Assembly: GCF_004343605.1 (NCBI RefSeq)
Contig: NZ_POSF01000018.1
Span: 153,717 to 217,716 of the forward strand
Direction: 5' to 3'
DNA: 64,000 nucleotides
DNA from: Dehalobacter sp. 12DCB1
GTDB taxonomy: Bacteria > Bacillota > Desulfitobacteriia > Desulfitobacteriales > Syntrophobotulaceae
A model generated the notes under the pieces. That model had not been told where the DNA came from and ran no database searches. It saw only the letters and a list, made by a program, of their open reading frames with translations. Both the position numbers and the translations under genes were made by a program. Of this stretch, positions 54,298-63,525 are shown one piece after another; position 1 is the stretch's first letter; every line of letters begins with the position of its first letter.

Positions 54298-54346
54298 ACC
54301 TTCATACTTTAAGAGGCGCATATCAACCCTCCCTGTAGGGACAGAA

Positions 54347-54371
54347 AAAGCCAGGATTTCTTCCTGGCTTT
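54347..54371 (+). terminator. Intrinsic terminator
   Basis: AAAGCCAGGA pairs with TCCTGGCTTT around a short loop about 50 bases past the flavoprotein gene. Confidence 0.75.
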
Positions 54372-54437
54372 AGGCTGTGTAAATAATCTGCAATTTTTGA
54401 TATATCTTTTTGTACCAATGTTTTTCTTATTGTCTTT

Positions 54438-54581
54438 TTAAAAGAGTGAAAGAAAAGTTACATATGCAAAGATCATTTCCTGCCCAATATCCCAATTCAT
54501 ACCCATCGCAGGATCTTTATCTGCGAGCTCCGGATGCTGTTTAACTATATCACTCCAAGAGATCAACAATTGTTCTTCCAT
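54438..54581 (-). CDS. Small 47-residue protein downstream of the methyltransferase gene
   Basis: Short reading frame MEEQLLISWSDIVKQHPELA... ending in an aromatic/hydrophobic tail. An excellent site (AATAGGAGGTGCTTCACG) precedes the ATG at 54581, 13 bases after the methyltransferase stop, so it is probably translated as part of that operon. I do not recognise a family. It could also be a truncated remnant. Confidence 0.6.
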   Translation of the reverse strand: MEEQLLISWSDIVKQHPELADKDPAMGMNWDIGQEMIFAYVTFLSLF

Positions 54582-54594
54582 CGTGAAGCACCTC

Positions 54595-55767
54595 CTATTT
54601 ATAAATGCCATATTCCATGACAAATTTATTTACAGCGATGATATTTTCTGCCTTGCCATCAGCTGGTGCAAGAAGTTCTTTATCGGTACCAAAAATGTAA
54701 CCGCCGCCTTCCATACCGTCGATTAATTCTTTTGCTTTGGCGATACATTCTTCCTTCGTGCCATATTGCAGCAAGGTAGCAGGGAAAAGCCCGATGACAC
54801 ACAAGGTGTCTGTCAGTTTTTGTTTAAGTTCCTTGGGATCACCATGTTCGAACCAGCCCCCTGTTTTCTTGGCCGGCAATTCTTGAAGATGATTGTAATA
54901 ACGCGACCAATCGCCTTCGTAGAACGGTATGACATAGACATTATGGGCAGCAAAAAACTCCATGATCATTTTAAATGACGGCCAGTAAAACTTGTCAAAG
55001 TCCGCTGTTTTAAGCATCGGAGGTAAATGCAGCGGGAAAAGAAGGACCTTTGGATTTGGTTTCGGCGGACCCATGTGCACCTGGCCCATGCCAAGCCTGA
55101 TGACCAACGGTGTAAATGCCTGGACAGCCTCAGCGAATTCCGCCGGACGACGGCGAATATCCATGAATGCGTTTTTAATTCCCCGGAAGAAATCTGCAAT
55201 CCAATCCAATGGGTGTAAAATAATGCCGTCAAATAGCAAAGGCATTCCGTATTGTGCGGCAAGCGAACCCTCTATAGCTCCCTTTTGGCCGCCATACATT
55301 CCAAACTTCATGGCACCTTTGGCAAATGCTAAATCCCTCATCGGGGAATCCTTAGCCAGTTCGGCATATTTTCGCGGCAAGATCTTTTCTACTAAAAACC
55401 TGAATGGATCTTTAATAAATTCTGGATATTCATCATCATTCATCATTTTGGCAGACTCGTCAGAATATTGGACGATATTGCTGTCACTTAAATAGTGGAA
55501 TGCCTTGCTCCCCAACGCCTGATACACGCCACCCGGCCTGTTATAAATCATATGGATCATATCCACTGAAAGCTCATCTGCCACTTTCATTAGGGCTTTA
55601 CCGCATTTATCCGTATCCCAATTGGTTTCTGCATCGGTATACCCTGCAAAGTAAGAACTCCAAGTACCATAAGTACCCAGTACCGGAACACGGTCTGCTT
55701 GTTCCAACCTTAAGGTTTTAAAAACACGATCCAAACGTTCTTGATAGAGGTTCATAACTTCACTCAT
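54595..55767 (-). CDS. Uroporphyrinogen decarboxylase-fold methyltransferase (MtaA/MtbA-type superfamily)
   Basis: Protein of 390 residues with the URO-D fold used by cobamide-dependent methyltransferases. Segments such as RVFKTLRLEQADRVPVLG, KFGMYGGQKGAIEG and VIPFYEGDWSRYYNHL fit that superfamily. I do not see the His-x-Cys zinc motif of MtaA/MtbA, so catalysis may differ. A corrinoid protein gene lies 3 bases upstream, so it probably moves a methyl group to or from that corrinoid, as in O-demethylase or methylotrophic systems. No activase gene is adjacent. Confidence 0.85.
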   Translation of the reverse strand: MSEVMNLYQERLDRVFKTLRLEQADRVPVLGTYGTWSSYFAGYTDAETNWDTDKCGKALMKVADELSVDMIHMIYNRPGGVYQALGSKAFHYLSDSNIVQYSDESAKMMNDDEYPEFIKDPFRFLVEKILPRKYAELAKDSPMRDLAFAKGAMKFGMYGGQKGAIEGSLAAQYGMPLLFDGIILHPLDWIADFFRGIKNAFMDIRRRPAEFAEAVQAFTPLVIRLGMGQVHMGPPKPNPKVLLFPLHLPPMLKTADFDKFYWPSFKMIMEFFAAHNVYVIPFYEGDWSRYYNHLQELPAKKTGGWFEHGDPKELKQKLTDTLCVIGLFPATLLQYGTKEECIAKAKELIDGMEGGGYIFGTDKELLAPADGKAENIIAVNKFVMEYGIYK

Positions 55768-55770
55768 TAA

Positions 55771-56409
55771 TCAACCCACCCATCTTTGGCATATTTTTAC
55801 GCCTTCAGCCGCGTTTGTTGAAAAGGCATCCGCCCCTATGCTTTTACATACATTCTCATTAACGGGTACTCCGCCGATAATCACCTTGACTGAATTTCTA
55901 AAGCCTGCTTCAGTAAGCGCATCAACTGTTTCTTTCATACTGTCCAGCGCCAAAGTCAGTACACCGCTTAATCCGACAATATCTGGGTTTACTTCTTTTA
56001 CCTTGTCCACAATCTGGTTAACCGGAACATTGATCCCTAAGTCGATCACCTCAAAATTTGCGGCTTCAACCATGGATCTGAATATATTTTTGCCGATATC
56101 ATGAAGGTCTCCAAAAACTGTGGCCAGGACAATTTTTCCGCCTTTTGCTGAGGAACCTGCACTTAAAGCCGGTTTGAGCTTGTCCATTACGCTTTGCAAC
56201 ATTTCCCCGGCGAAGACCAGGTCTCCGATAAAGTACTCGCCCGAATCATAACGTTCACCTACGAGCGTCATACCTTGCTGACAGGCTTTAACAACTTCTT
56301 GAACTTCTGCGGCATTGTTGTCTTTGCTTAGCACTTCATCGATCGCCTTGTTTAGCACGTCTTCGTCCAAATCGGACATTGCTTGGGTCAGAACTTTCAG
56401 ATCCACCAC
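55771..56409 (-). CDS. Corrinoid (B12-binding) methyltransferase protein
   Basis: MtaC/MtbC-type cobalamin-binding protein, 212 residues. An N-terminal helical cap (about 1-90) is followed by the Rossmann B12 domain with the lower-ligand motif GDLHDIGKNI, DIVGLSGVLTLALDSM and VIIGGVPVNE. It is the methyl carrier for the adjacent URO-D-type methyltransferase. GTG at 56409 has AAGGAGG about 10 bases upstream. It lies between two dehalogenase clusters. Confidence 0.95.
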   Translation of the reverse strand: MVDLKVLTQAMSDLDEDVLNKAIDEVLSKDNNAAEVQEVVKACQQGMTLVGERYDSGEYFIGDLVFAGEMLQSVMDKLKPALSAGSSAKGGKIVLATVFGDLHDIGKNIFRSMVEAANFEVIDLGINVPVNQIVDKVKEVNPDIVGLSGVLTLALDSMKETVDALTEAGFRNSVKVIIGGVPVNENVCKSIGADAFSTNAAEGVKICQRWVG

Positions 56410-56810
56410 TTCAAATCATCCTCCTTGAATTTTTCATTTTACCGGTTGTGTCTGCAGCTTTTAGCCTGGAATGATTTTCATTCCATTTTATTGTGTATAC
56501 AAGTAAATATATCACATGCTAACAATGTATGCTTTAGTTCGCGCTTAGATTTTTTTATATTCTTCTAAATTTTCAGTTATCATTTTTTGGATCAAATTTA
56601 ATTTATAATAATTCACAAGCGCTAGGTTATATTACTTAGAGAACTGTACTTTAACGTAATATAAATTATTTTGGTCTTCCGACAATCCCTTTGCTTTTCT
56701 GTAGATTATATTACTTTTAAAAAATGCAAACTGTGTATCGATTCACATATTTCCAGAAACAGACATGATATGATAAATTCAGGGGAATTTATATTATCGA
56801 GGTGATTACA
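56410..56810. promoter_or_regulatory. Divergent region with three TTATATTAC motifs
   Basis: AT-rich region between the corrinoid protein gene and rdhK2. TTATATTAC occurs at 56627-56635 and 56706-56714, and inverted (GTAATATAA) at 56656-56664. The set looks like an operator array. No reading frame is supported. Confidence 0.5.
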
Positions 56811-57485
56811 GTGTTTGATTATTCGCATTTTCCGTGGGAACCTTCATCTGAAGAATTATTTGATTTTATGAAGAAGAATGGTCAACGTTTTACTGTAAGC
56901 AAAGGAGAAAAAGTCATAAACACTGGTGAAAAAATAAAATATATCCAGTGTGTCGAAAAAGGAACATTAAAGGCTATGATGTTAAGTAAAGACGGAAGAC
57001 AAAGAACAGTGAGCATCATTCAAGCTGGAGGAATTTACGGTTTCGTTCCCGTACTTTTGGGAGTAGAATCGTCTCCCCTTGAGATAAGAGCTTGGGAAGA
57101 CAGCACAATTTGTTATATCACTAAAGACCAAGCTTTTGAAAAAATTAATGACAACCCGGTTCTGGCATTTGCTTTTATGAACTACTTGAGTAATTACGCC
57201 ATTGCGCTTGTAGAAAATTTCGAATCTCTTTGGTTTTTTAATCCAAGACAGCGGTTTTTACTCTTCTTACGTAATCTTTATTCGCTTAATCATTTAGAAT
57301 ATGATCATTGGTATAAAGCCCCTTACGTCCTTACTCATCAGGAAATCGCCGAATCTATTGGTGCTACGCGTGAATTTGTTACGAAACAATTTTCTGATTT
57401 AAAAAACAAAGGCATGATCAAAGTCATCGATCGGAATATCTATTTCCCTAAAGACTTCAAATCATGGGTTGAATCGCAATTATAA
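56811..57485 (+). CDS. rdhK: CRP/FNR-family regulator, RdhK-like
   Basis: Regulator of 224 residues. Effector-binding barrel: FTVSKGEKVINTGEKIKYIQCVEKGTLKAMM, ISIIQAGGIYGFVPVLLG; winged helix: YVLTHQEIAESIGATREFVTKQFSDLKNKGMI. The GTG at 56811 follows GAGGTGATTACA. It is divergent from the corrinoid methyltransferase operon and runs tail to tail with the last gene of rdh cluster 2, so either could be its target. Confidence 0.88.
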   Translation: MFDYSHFPWEPSSEELFDFMKKNGQRFTVSKGEKVINTGEKIKYIQCVEKGTLKAMMLSKDGRQRTVSIIQAGGIYGFVPVLLGVESSPLEIRAWEDSTICYITKDQAFEKINDNPVLAFAFMNYLSNYAIALVENFESLWFFNPRQRFLLFLRNLYSLNHLEYDHWYKAPYVLTHQEIAESIGATREFVTKQFSDLKNKGMIKVIDRNIYFPKDFKSWVESQL

Positions 57486-57489
57486 CTTT

Positions 57490-57696
57490 TTATTCTACTG
57501 AAAAGTTATGCATATCAATATTTTCTGGAATTTCAGGCTCCTGAAGAGTTTGGGATTCCATATTAATTTTCTGAGCATTTAAGTCTGCAACAGAATTAGA
57601 ATCTATGTTCTGCCAAAAGATCAGACCGATTAATACAAGGGTAACGACACATAAAGCATGGTTTAGGATATTACCAATATTGTATTTATTATTCAT
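57490..57696 (-). CDS. Small single-helix membrane protein in rdh cluster 2
   Basis: Protein of 68 residues: one membrane helix (ALCVVTLVLIGLIFWQNI) near the N-terminus and a polar, Glu-rich tail. GAGGGAGAAA precedes the ATG. It follows rdhC2 by 28 bases on the same strand. I do not recognise a family; it could be an accessory subunit of the dehalogenase complex. Confidence 0.65.
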   Translation of the reverse strand: MNNKYNIGNILNHALCVVTLVLIGLIFWQNIDSNSVADLNAQKINMESQTLQEPEIPENIDMHNFSVE

Positions 57697-57724
57697 TTTC
57701 TCCCTCTCGTTGATTTAATTACAC

Positions 57725-58903
57725 CTACTCGTTTTTATTCATCGGCATTTGGTGCCGGGTAACCTTCTCAGGTGAGTGTACCAGTTTTCCGAGTCTACGC
57801 CTGATTTTGGCGCAAATATCCAAAAAAGCACCTACTGGACAGAAGCAATCGCACCAGAACCGATAGATAAAGATAGACACTGTTATAATCACAAGCAATA
57901 ATAGCCAATTAAGAACAGTCCCTGTAAGCCCAAACAACGTACCAAATGGTTCATAACTGCCAATCGCCGGGTTCCGGTACAGAAAAGTTAAAAGTAAACC
58001 TGACCACAACAGTATCTTAGGCAATAATTTCAGGGCCTGATTAGATACTCTTCGGCACTTGCTGCGACCTCTTACCATACTTGTTAATTCTTGTACCCCC
58101 CCGAAAGGACACAGCCAGTAACAGTATAGGTTGCGTCCTGAAAAGAGAGCGATCCCTAAACCACCTAGTACGATTACATACCAAATCATATTACTGTGTA
58201 TAGGGGGCCAATACCCCATCAATAATGCCGAGATAGAAGATAAGGAGATCTGGATCTTAAGCCAGAACCCAAAGATAACAACTGCAGCAAGTAAGGTAAT
58301 ATACCGTATCTTGGACTTCTTCAACACTAAGCTTAGGACCAATACGGCTAAAAACAGAATGATTGCGCTTGCTTCCGCTAACCCAAACTTCCAGGATTCC
58401 GGCTTTTCCGATATACTTAGACCAAGTTGATTGACGGCCACTTCATGACTTCCCTGTTGTACAGCATTGGCGATAGCCCTGGAACTTACTGTAGCCCCGG
58501 TGACGGAATCAATGTCAGCACCCAGTTCAATCGGATCATTTGCTTTTATGTTCTTGAACTGATCCAGGAATTTTGCCTTTAAGACTTTGTTCAAAAAACT
58601 GGAGGTCTCTCTACTCTCCACCACCACAACTTGTTGGATCTCCCCCAGCGGATCGATTACTGTAGCTATCTTCAATGGCCCGCCATAACCATTGGCCTCT
58701 CCAAAAACGACATAATAATGATCCTTACCGTTGCTTTGATCAGCTTTAAATGTTGGAGGGTTGTTATTTATTTCTTCGAAGCTTGTTTGCGGCAAAATTT
58801 GTTTCATGTAAAGGAGCTCGTCCTTCTCTGCTGCCATATTGGAATATGCCAAAACCCCGATCAACATGGCAACCGCAACAACTATCATTATGCGTTTCAA
58901 CAT
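57725..58903 (-). CDS. rdhC: RdhC/NosR-like membrane flavoprotein (cluster 2)
   Basis: NosR/CprC-family protein, 392 residues. The FMN-binding domain has the flavinylation motif DSVTGATVSSRAI; it is followed by five membrane helices with YCYWLCPFGGVQEL and DCFCPVGAFLDI. TCTGGAGGAAGCAATA sets the ATG at 58903; an extension to 58945 has no site. Similar in layout to the rdhC of cluster 1, here placed after rdhB-rdhA and past a hairpin. Confidence 0.92.
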   Translation of the reverse strand: MLKRIMIVVAVAMLIGVLAYSNMAAEKDELLYMKQILPQTSFEEINNNPPTFKADQSNGKDHYYVVFGEANGYGGPLKIATVIDPLGEIQQVVVVESRETSSFLNKVLKAKFLDQFKNIKANDPIELGADIDSVTGATVSSRAIANAVQQGSHEVAVNQLGLSISEKPESWKFGLAEASAIILFLAVLVLSLVLKKSKIRYITLLAAVVIFGFWLKIQISLSSISALLMGYWPPIHSNMIWYVIVLGGLGIALFSGRNLYCYWLCPFGGVQELTSMVRGRSKCRRVSNQALKLLPKILLWSGLLLTFLYRNPAIGSYEPFGTLFGLTGTVLNWLLLLVIITVSIFIYRFWCDCFCPVGAFLDICAKIRRRLGKLVHSPEKVTRHQMPMNKNE

Positions 58904-58970
58904 TATTGCTTCCTCCAGAAGTATGACTAATAACTGGGTTGACAAATGAAGTACATAAAAACCTAATAAT

Positions 58971-59004
58971 GATATGCCGGCTCCCGCTTGAGGGCCGGCA
59001 TATC
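58971..59004 (-). terminator. Hairpin between rdhA2 and rdhC2
   Basis: GATATGCCGGC pairs exactly with GCCGGCATATC around a 12-base loop. T-rich sequence lies on both sides but no long T run follows, so it may be a partial terminator or an mRNA-stabilising structure that sets different levels of rdhA and rdhC. Confidence 0.6.
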
Positions 59005-59018
59005 TTTTATCGTTCTAC

Positions 59019-60413
59019 TTACTTCCTTGGAAAGAATTTATTAGGATCCTGCGCCCACCAGCTTGCCACATCTTTGGGTTCTGAATAACCTAACATTTTT
59101 TCCATCTTAACAAGCGTGGACCCTAGCGTCGGTGCCAAATGCGCTGCTAACTTATGCATTTCAGTTTTGGGTTTATTATATGGACAATAATGAACACAGT
59201 TACCACAAGCACTTATATTGTGATCATCCCAATACGCTTTGCATTTACAAGCATCGATCGGCCATTTTTTGACACCAGAATTTGTAGTGGAATATACGGC
59301 TTCGGCAGTACGATGATTATCCTTGGGAATAGACCCGGAAGGACAGTTATCAGCGCAAACCGCACAGGTCTCGCAGAATTTGGTCACTCCCATATCTATA
59401 GGTTTATCCGGCTGGATAGGCATGTCGGTGATCACACCGCAAATACGCAGGCGAGGTCCAAAGTCTGGGTTGATAAGCAGACCATTCCGTCCCATTTCCC
59501 CTAGCCCTGCATCAACAGCCATCGGAATTCCCAATCCTGGTCCATAACTGCCAAATGGCCAAGCACGGTAACCCATATAATTAATAAAGAGAGCCAAGTG
59601 CATAATCAAGAATTTATCAAAGCTGTACGCCCGATACGTTTCAGCTACTTCAACACAGGAAAGGGTACGCTGGTAAGCCTCGTAGTCCATTTCAATACCA
59701 CAGACGATAACGTTATTCATCTCTTGAGGCAATTCATCATCTACATTCGGCAGTTGTAATTTCTTTCTTTCTTCGGGTGTCATCACCGGTCCCAACAGAC
59801 CATTTTGAAGACCGAATACTTTTTCAAAAAGACGTTTAGCATCCGTCTTCCAATTCTCGGCGTGATACCGGTGACTATAAAGCCAATCTCTATTAAGCTT
59901 ACATGTCCCGACAACGCTTGCGCCATAATGCTTAGCGGCCATTTTCACGGTCTGGGCTGCTTCTTCCGGACTACACTTGTATGGTTGTGTTAATCCCGGA
60001 GGAAGCTCCGGCTCCCATAGATGCGAAGCAGCAAAGCTACCAACTTTAAACATCAGCGCGGAACTCATAAATAATGACAGATCACGATGATCAAATCCCG
60101 GTTTTGGTGTACCGGAAGCGATGTTTTTTACAGTATCATGAAGCGCTGTCATCCCTTGCGGGCCAAACATATAGAACGACTGGCTTTCGTCCCAATACCC
60201 GCGGGAATGGGCGTTATTTCTATTATCAAACCGCCCAACTTCACCTTCAACCTCATAAGGCGGTTTATCCACTCTGGGGTATTCCAGCGCACTCGCGGCA
60301 CCGTCTCCGAGTAATTTCTCTCTTGTTCCGGGCGTAAGTGTCAATATACTGGTCAGAGCTCCAGTCAGTGCAGTGCTTTTTAGAAAGGACCTTCTGCTAA
60401 GTTTCTTAGACAT
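59019..60413 (-). CDS. rdhA: Reductive dehalogenase RdhA (cluster 2)
   Basis: Corrinoid/Fe-S reductive dehalogenase, 464 residues. Twin-arginine signal KLSRRSFLKSTALTGALTS near the start; middle B12-binding domain with GIPMAVDAGLGEMGRNGLLI; cluster motifs [14 protein letters not shown] and CKAYW...CGNCVHYCPYN. It begins directly after the rdhB2 stop. It has no close match to CprA or PceA that I can recall, so its substrate is unknown. Confidence 0.95.
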   Translation of the reverse strand: MSKKLSRRSFLKSTALTGALTSILTLTPGTREKLLGDGAASALEYPRVDKPPYEVEGEVGRFDNRNNAHSRGYWDESQSFYMFGPQGMTALHDTVKNIASGTPKPGFDHRDLSLFMSSALMFKVGSFAASHLWEPELPPGLTQPYKCSPEEAAQTVKMAAKHYGASVVGTCKLNRDWLYSHRYHAENWKTDAKRLFEKVFGLQNGLLGPVMTPEERKKLQLPNVDDELPQEMNNVIVCGIEMDYEAYQRTLSCVEVAETYRAYSFDKFLIMHLALFINYMGYRAWPFGSYGPGLGIPMAVDAGLGEMGRNGLLINPDFGPRLRICGVITDMPIQPDKPIDMGVTKFCETCAVCADNCPSGSIPKDNHRTAEAVYSTTNSGVKKWPIDACKCKAYWDDHNISACGNCVHYCPYNKPKTEMHKLAAHLAPTLGSTLVKMEKMLGYSEPKDVASWWAQDPNKFFPRK

Positions 60414-60797
60414 TTATGCTTTTTCTCCTTTCATTAATTTGGCAATCGTATTTTTTACAAAAGATTTGCTGACCAATAATTGAGCAACAGCAACAATAAC
60501 GACCCCAATAATACCCATCAGGAATAATCCGACTATTCCGGCTTTGGGTTGCCCCTCCCATACTCCCATGTAGAGCCAATATACTAAAAAATCTACATAG
60601 AGTGTAACAAATATTGATAATACCCAGTTCCAGATGCCAAACTTGCGATTCTTCTTCTCCACAGTCTTTTTGTATAATTGAATAAGCAATACAGTAGCAA
60701 GACCCAAAATATATGCGATAATTCCACCCATACTATCGACCACGTCTCCCTTCTTTTCTACTTTTCCTTCTCTTTGTAATTTTTGCTTTTTTACCAT
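60414..60797 (-). CDS. rdhB: RdhB-like membrane anchor (cluster 2)
   Basis: Membrane protein of up to 127 residues with three hydrophobic helices (IIAYILGLATVLLIQLY, WVLSIFVTLYVDFLVYWLY, GLFLMGIIGVVIVAVAQLL), the topology of RdhB. Its N-terminus is longer and more charged than usual. A shorter start at an internal GTG or ATG near 60730 is possible, but neither has a clearly better site. It is immediately followed by rdhA2, so the order is B-A-C here. Confidence 0.82.
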   Translation of the reverse strand: MVKKQKLQREGKVEKKGDVVDSMGGIIAYILGLATVLLIQLYKKTVEKKNRKFGIWNWVLSIFVTLYVDFLVYWLYMGVWEGQPKAGIVGLFLMGIIGVVIVAVAQLLVSKSFVKNTIAKLMKGEKA

Positions 60798-60963
60798 TTT
60801 TTACCTGAACCTAATAAACACAATCATTAATGGGAACTTTTCATGTATTTTTCACGCCATATCCCCTCCTTGTGAATACTTTTTTAAACTTCATACGTCA
60901 TCCGCTTAATAATATAAAGCATAATGTTTGAATTTTCTGTGTTACGATACACATAACATAACA

Positions 60964-61002
60964 AGAGGCCGACCCAAAAGTTTAATTCTGAGTCGGCCTT
61001 GG
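60964..61002 (-). terminator. Intrinsic terminator downstream of rdhK3
   Basis: AAGGCCGAC pairs with GTCGGCCT around a long AT-rich loop; on the minus strand it is followed by CTTGTT. It separates rdhK3 from cluster 2. Confidence 0.7.
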
Positions 61003-61028
61003 TATATATTTTTTACCATTAACAAAAG

Positions 61029-61730
61029 TCAGTACTTTAAAACTTCATCAATCATAGAAGCTAATTTTGAAAGATTGTAAATGTAAATTCTATCTTTTGT
61101 TTTTTTGAGTATTCTCTGCTCTTCTAGCATCTTAAACAGTTTACTCACTGAAACATAATGAGTTCCAGTAATGTCTCCGATGGTTTTTTGCGTTAGTTTG
61201 GTGTTTATAATGTAATAATTGTCAACAAACTTCCCTTCAGAGATACAGAGATTATATATAAACCGTAATATTCTGCTTGACGGCCGGTAATAACTTAAAT
61301 CCCTTGTTTTAGCCATAAGACAATAAGACTTATCAAGAATATTCTGAATAACTCCTAGAAATACCTGTTTATCCTCATCAAATATTTCCAGAATATCTTC
61401 AAGCGCAAAAAAATAAACCGTACTTTTTCTGATCGCATAAACCTGAACTTCGCTATTGTCTTCATTTGAATTGATTGCTGCCCCGATCGTTTTTTCATTA
61501 ATATGAAAAAGAAATTTGGTACAGCCATCATCTGAACCAATGCTTACACCCAGGCATCCAGACTTGACATAAAGAATAGAATTAGCATTTTTACCCTGAG
61601 CTTGAACAATTGCTCCTTTAGGAAATATACGTTTATGTGCCAGATGCAGGTACTTCTCTAGTCTTTCAGTTTGCTCAAAATTCTCAAGCATATAAGGTCG
61701 GGGAATTTGCTTCTTATTAATATCATCCAT
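61029..61730 (-). CDS. rdhK: CRP/FNR-family regulator, RdhK-like
   Basis: Regulator of 233 residues with effector barrel (IFPKGAIVQAQGKNANSILYVKSGCLGVSI) and C-terminal winged helix (NTKLTQKTIGDITGTHYVSVSKLFKMLEEQRIL). AAAAGGAGGAATTAGATA precedes the ATG. It lies between clusters 2 and 3, same strand, with its own terminator, and could act on either flank. Confidence 0.88.
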   Translation of the reverse strand: MDDINKKQIPRPYMLENFEQTERLEKYLHLAHKRIFPKGAIVQAQGKNANSILYVKSGCLGVSIGSDDGCTKFLFHINEKTIGAAINSNEDNSEVQVYAIRKSTVYFFALEDILEIFDEDKQVFLGVIQNILDKSYCLMAKTRDLSYYRPSSRILRFIYNLCISEGKFVDNYYIINTKLTQKTIGDITGTHYVSVSKLFKMLEEQRILKKTKDRIYIYNLSKLASMIDEVLKY

Positions 61731-62038
61731 TATCTAATTCCTCCTTTTGCATATACTAATATCCTTTATCGATTCTTATGCTAAGATTAGATTTAGCAGG
61801 AGGTTGATAAAAGTGTATAAAATTAGTTTTAGATAATACAAAAAGATTAGATATTATGCCTTCACCTGCTAAAACAAATGAAGAATTGGGTCTAAACTTA
61901 GTTTACCAGGAATTATCTTTTTATAAAGAGTTTGTCAATTATTAGAAGACGAAATTAATATCAAAGATTATATCTTTTATATTGTGTATTGGTTACATAA
62001 ATTATGAATATATCGTTCATTTTTTTACATAGCAATTT
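61731..62038. other. AT-rich upstream region of rdhK3
   Basis: Should hold the rdhK3 promoter. AAGATTAGAT occurs twice, 60 bases apart (61783 and 61843), and might be an operator pair. No gene seen. Confidence 0.35.
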
Positions 62039-62113
62039 GTCTCTGATAACATTCGGATATAACAACTTAGGACTATTCCTTCCACTATTATATCCGAAGG
62101 GCTACCAGAGACA
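62039..62113 (-). terminator. Large hairpin downstream of cprA-like rdhA3
   Basis: Arms TGTCTCTG...CGGATATAA and TTATATCCG...CAGAGACA fold into a long imperfect stem about 50 bases past the rdhA3 stop. It may end or stabilise the cluster 3 transcript. Confidence 0.5.
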
Positions 62114-62162
62114 TATGCATTTTCCTATTAAATTCTTCTTTGAATCTTACATACTCAATGAG

Positions 62163-63512
62163 TTAATAACGTTCAGGCCACTCTAACCACCATTTGTACT
62201 TCTCAATCTGTTCAGTACCATAGCCAAATATATCGTCAATCTGTTTGAGCAAACTAGAAGCAGTTTCACCGTGACTACCAATAAATGTACCGGCCTGATG
62301 GAACCAGGAGTCTTCTTTGGAATTCCATGGGCATACTTTCATGCAGCGTCCGCACATGGATCCTTCTTTATTGGTTACACGGAATTCAACGCATTTCTTA
62401 ATGTCACTCTGCCAACGCAAAATACCATTCTTTTCAATATAATCCTCGTCTTGGGTAATCGCTCCCGAAGGACAATTATCGGCACATTTTTTGCACACCC
62501 TACAGAAATCCTGAGCGCCGAAATCAATTGGCCTATCCGGAAGTAGCGGCAAGTCCGTGGTCACAGCGGCAGCTTTGTTGCGGAATCCAATTGTTGGGTG
62601 AGCTATACAGTCACCTGTCCTTGTCATCTCTCCCAGTCCTGCGGATACCATACATGGAGCCAGGATCAAGGCATAATTGGAAAAATGATGCGCTCTGGCA
62701 TTATAACCAAGATTACGGATATAGTTTGCCAAAATTACCGAAATAACGGCGGATCCATGGTAACCAAGGAATGATTGGGAACCGCTGATGCCGTCATAGC
62801 CGGTAGATGCCATCAAGGTCTTCAGGTTCTGATCAACCATGATAACGATGACATATGGCAGGCTCTCTGTAACAGGTTCTGATTTAGACAAGTCATCTTT
62901 CATCAAATCTGCAATAGGAGGCGACTTGAACTCATAGTATGCAAAGGCAGGCATTTTACCAATCCCGACTTCATCAGCCCGTAAAAAATATGCGCAATCT
63001 TTGATATGTTGGGACATTTGTTCGGGGTCGGGAATCGGCAACTTGGTCGGCGAGGGCTTTCCGTCAACCATTTCTTCAGGAGCAAGATTCATAGCAAAAC
63101 CGCCGATAGCAGCATTTAAGGGGTGCTTCATAACAAATTGGAAGTGGTAGTACCCTCTTTGAGATTCCGGCGTAAGTTTGCCGCGACAAGCCAGAGCAAA
63201 TCCCATCTCGGCTTCGTGGGTATTTTTGACCGTACCGACAAGCTTCGATGTGCCTAGCCACTGGTCATTGTGTTCGACAAATCTGACGGAAGCACCGCCA
63301 TAATCCATAACGGGATGAAGTTTGGACTTTGCGCCGTTCTGAGGCACTGAAGCATTTGTCACTGCATCCGCAGCCTTTGCTGGTAAAGCGTTTACCGCTC
63401 CGAGAATCCCCATGCCAATAGCAGAAGCGGCACCAGCTTTCAAAAAGTTGCGTCGGTTCATCTGTAATTTTGGCTGTTGTTGCCTTCCTTCATGATCAGA
63501 AAACCTGGACAT
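62163..63512 (-). CDS. cprA: CprA-like reductive dehalogenase (cluster 3)
   Basis: Reductive dehalogenase of 449 residues, matching the length of CprA. Twin-arginine signal [16 protein letters not shown]; the stretch after it ([28 protein letters not shown]) and [28 protein letters not shown] are close to Desulfitobacterium CprA, the ortho-chlorophenol dehalogenase, as I recall it. Cluster motifs are [15 protein letters not shown] and [20 protein letters not shown] with CPW. Ends [11 protein letters not shown], again CprA-like. Halogenated phenols are thus the likeliest substrate. ATG 63512 follows GAGGTGAAAAAA. Confidence 0.93.
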   Translation of the reverse strand: MSRFSDHEGRQQQPKLQMNRRNFLKAGAASAIGMGILGAVNALPAKAADAVTNASVPQNGAKSKLHPVMDYGGASVRFVEHNDQWLGTSKLVGTVKNTHEAEMGFALACRGKLTPESQRGYYHFQFVMKHPLNAAIGGFAMNLAPEEMVDGKPSPTKLPIPDPEQMSQHIKDCAYFLRADEVGIGKMPAFAYYEFKSPPIADLMKDDLSKSEPVTESLPYVIVIMVDQNLKTLMASTGYDGISGSQSFLGYHGSAVISVILANYIRNLGYNARAHHFSNYALILAPCMVSAGLGEMTRTGDCIAHPTIGFRNKAAAVTTDLPLLPDRPIDFGAQDFCRVCKKCADNCPSGAITQDEDYIEKNGILRWQSDIKKCVEFRVTNKEGSMCGRCMKVCPWNSKEDSWFHQAGTFIGSHGETASSLLKQIDDIFGYGTEQIEKYKWWLEWPERY

Positions 63513-63525
63513 TTTTTTCACCTCT

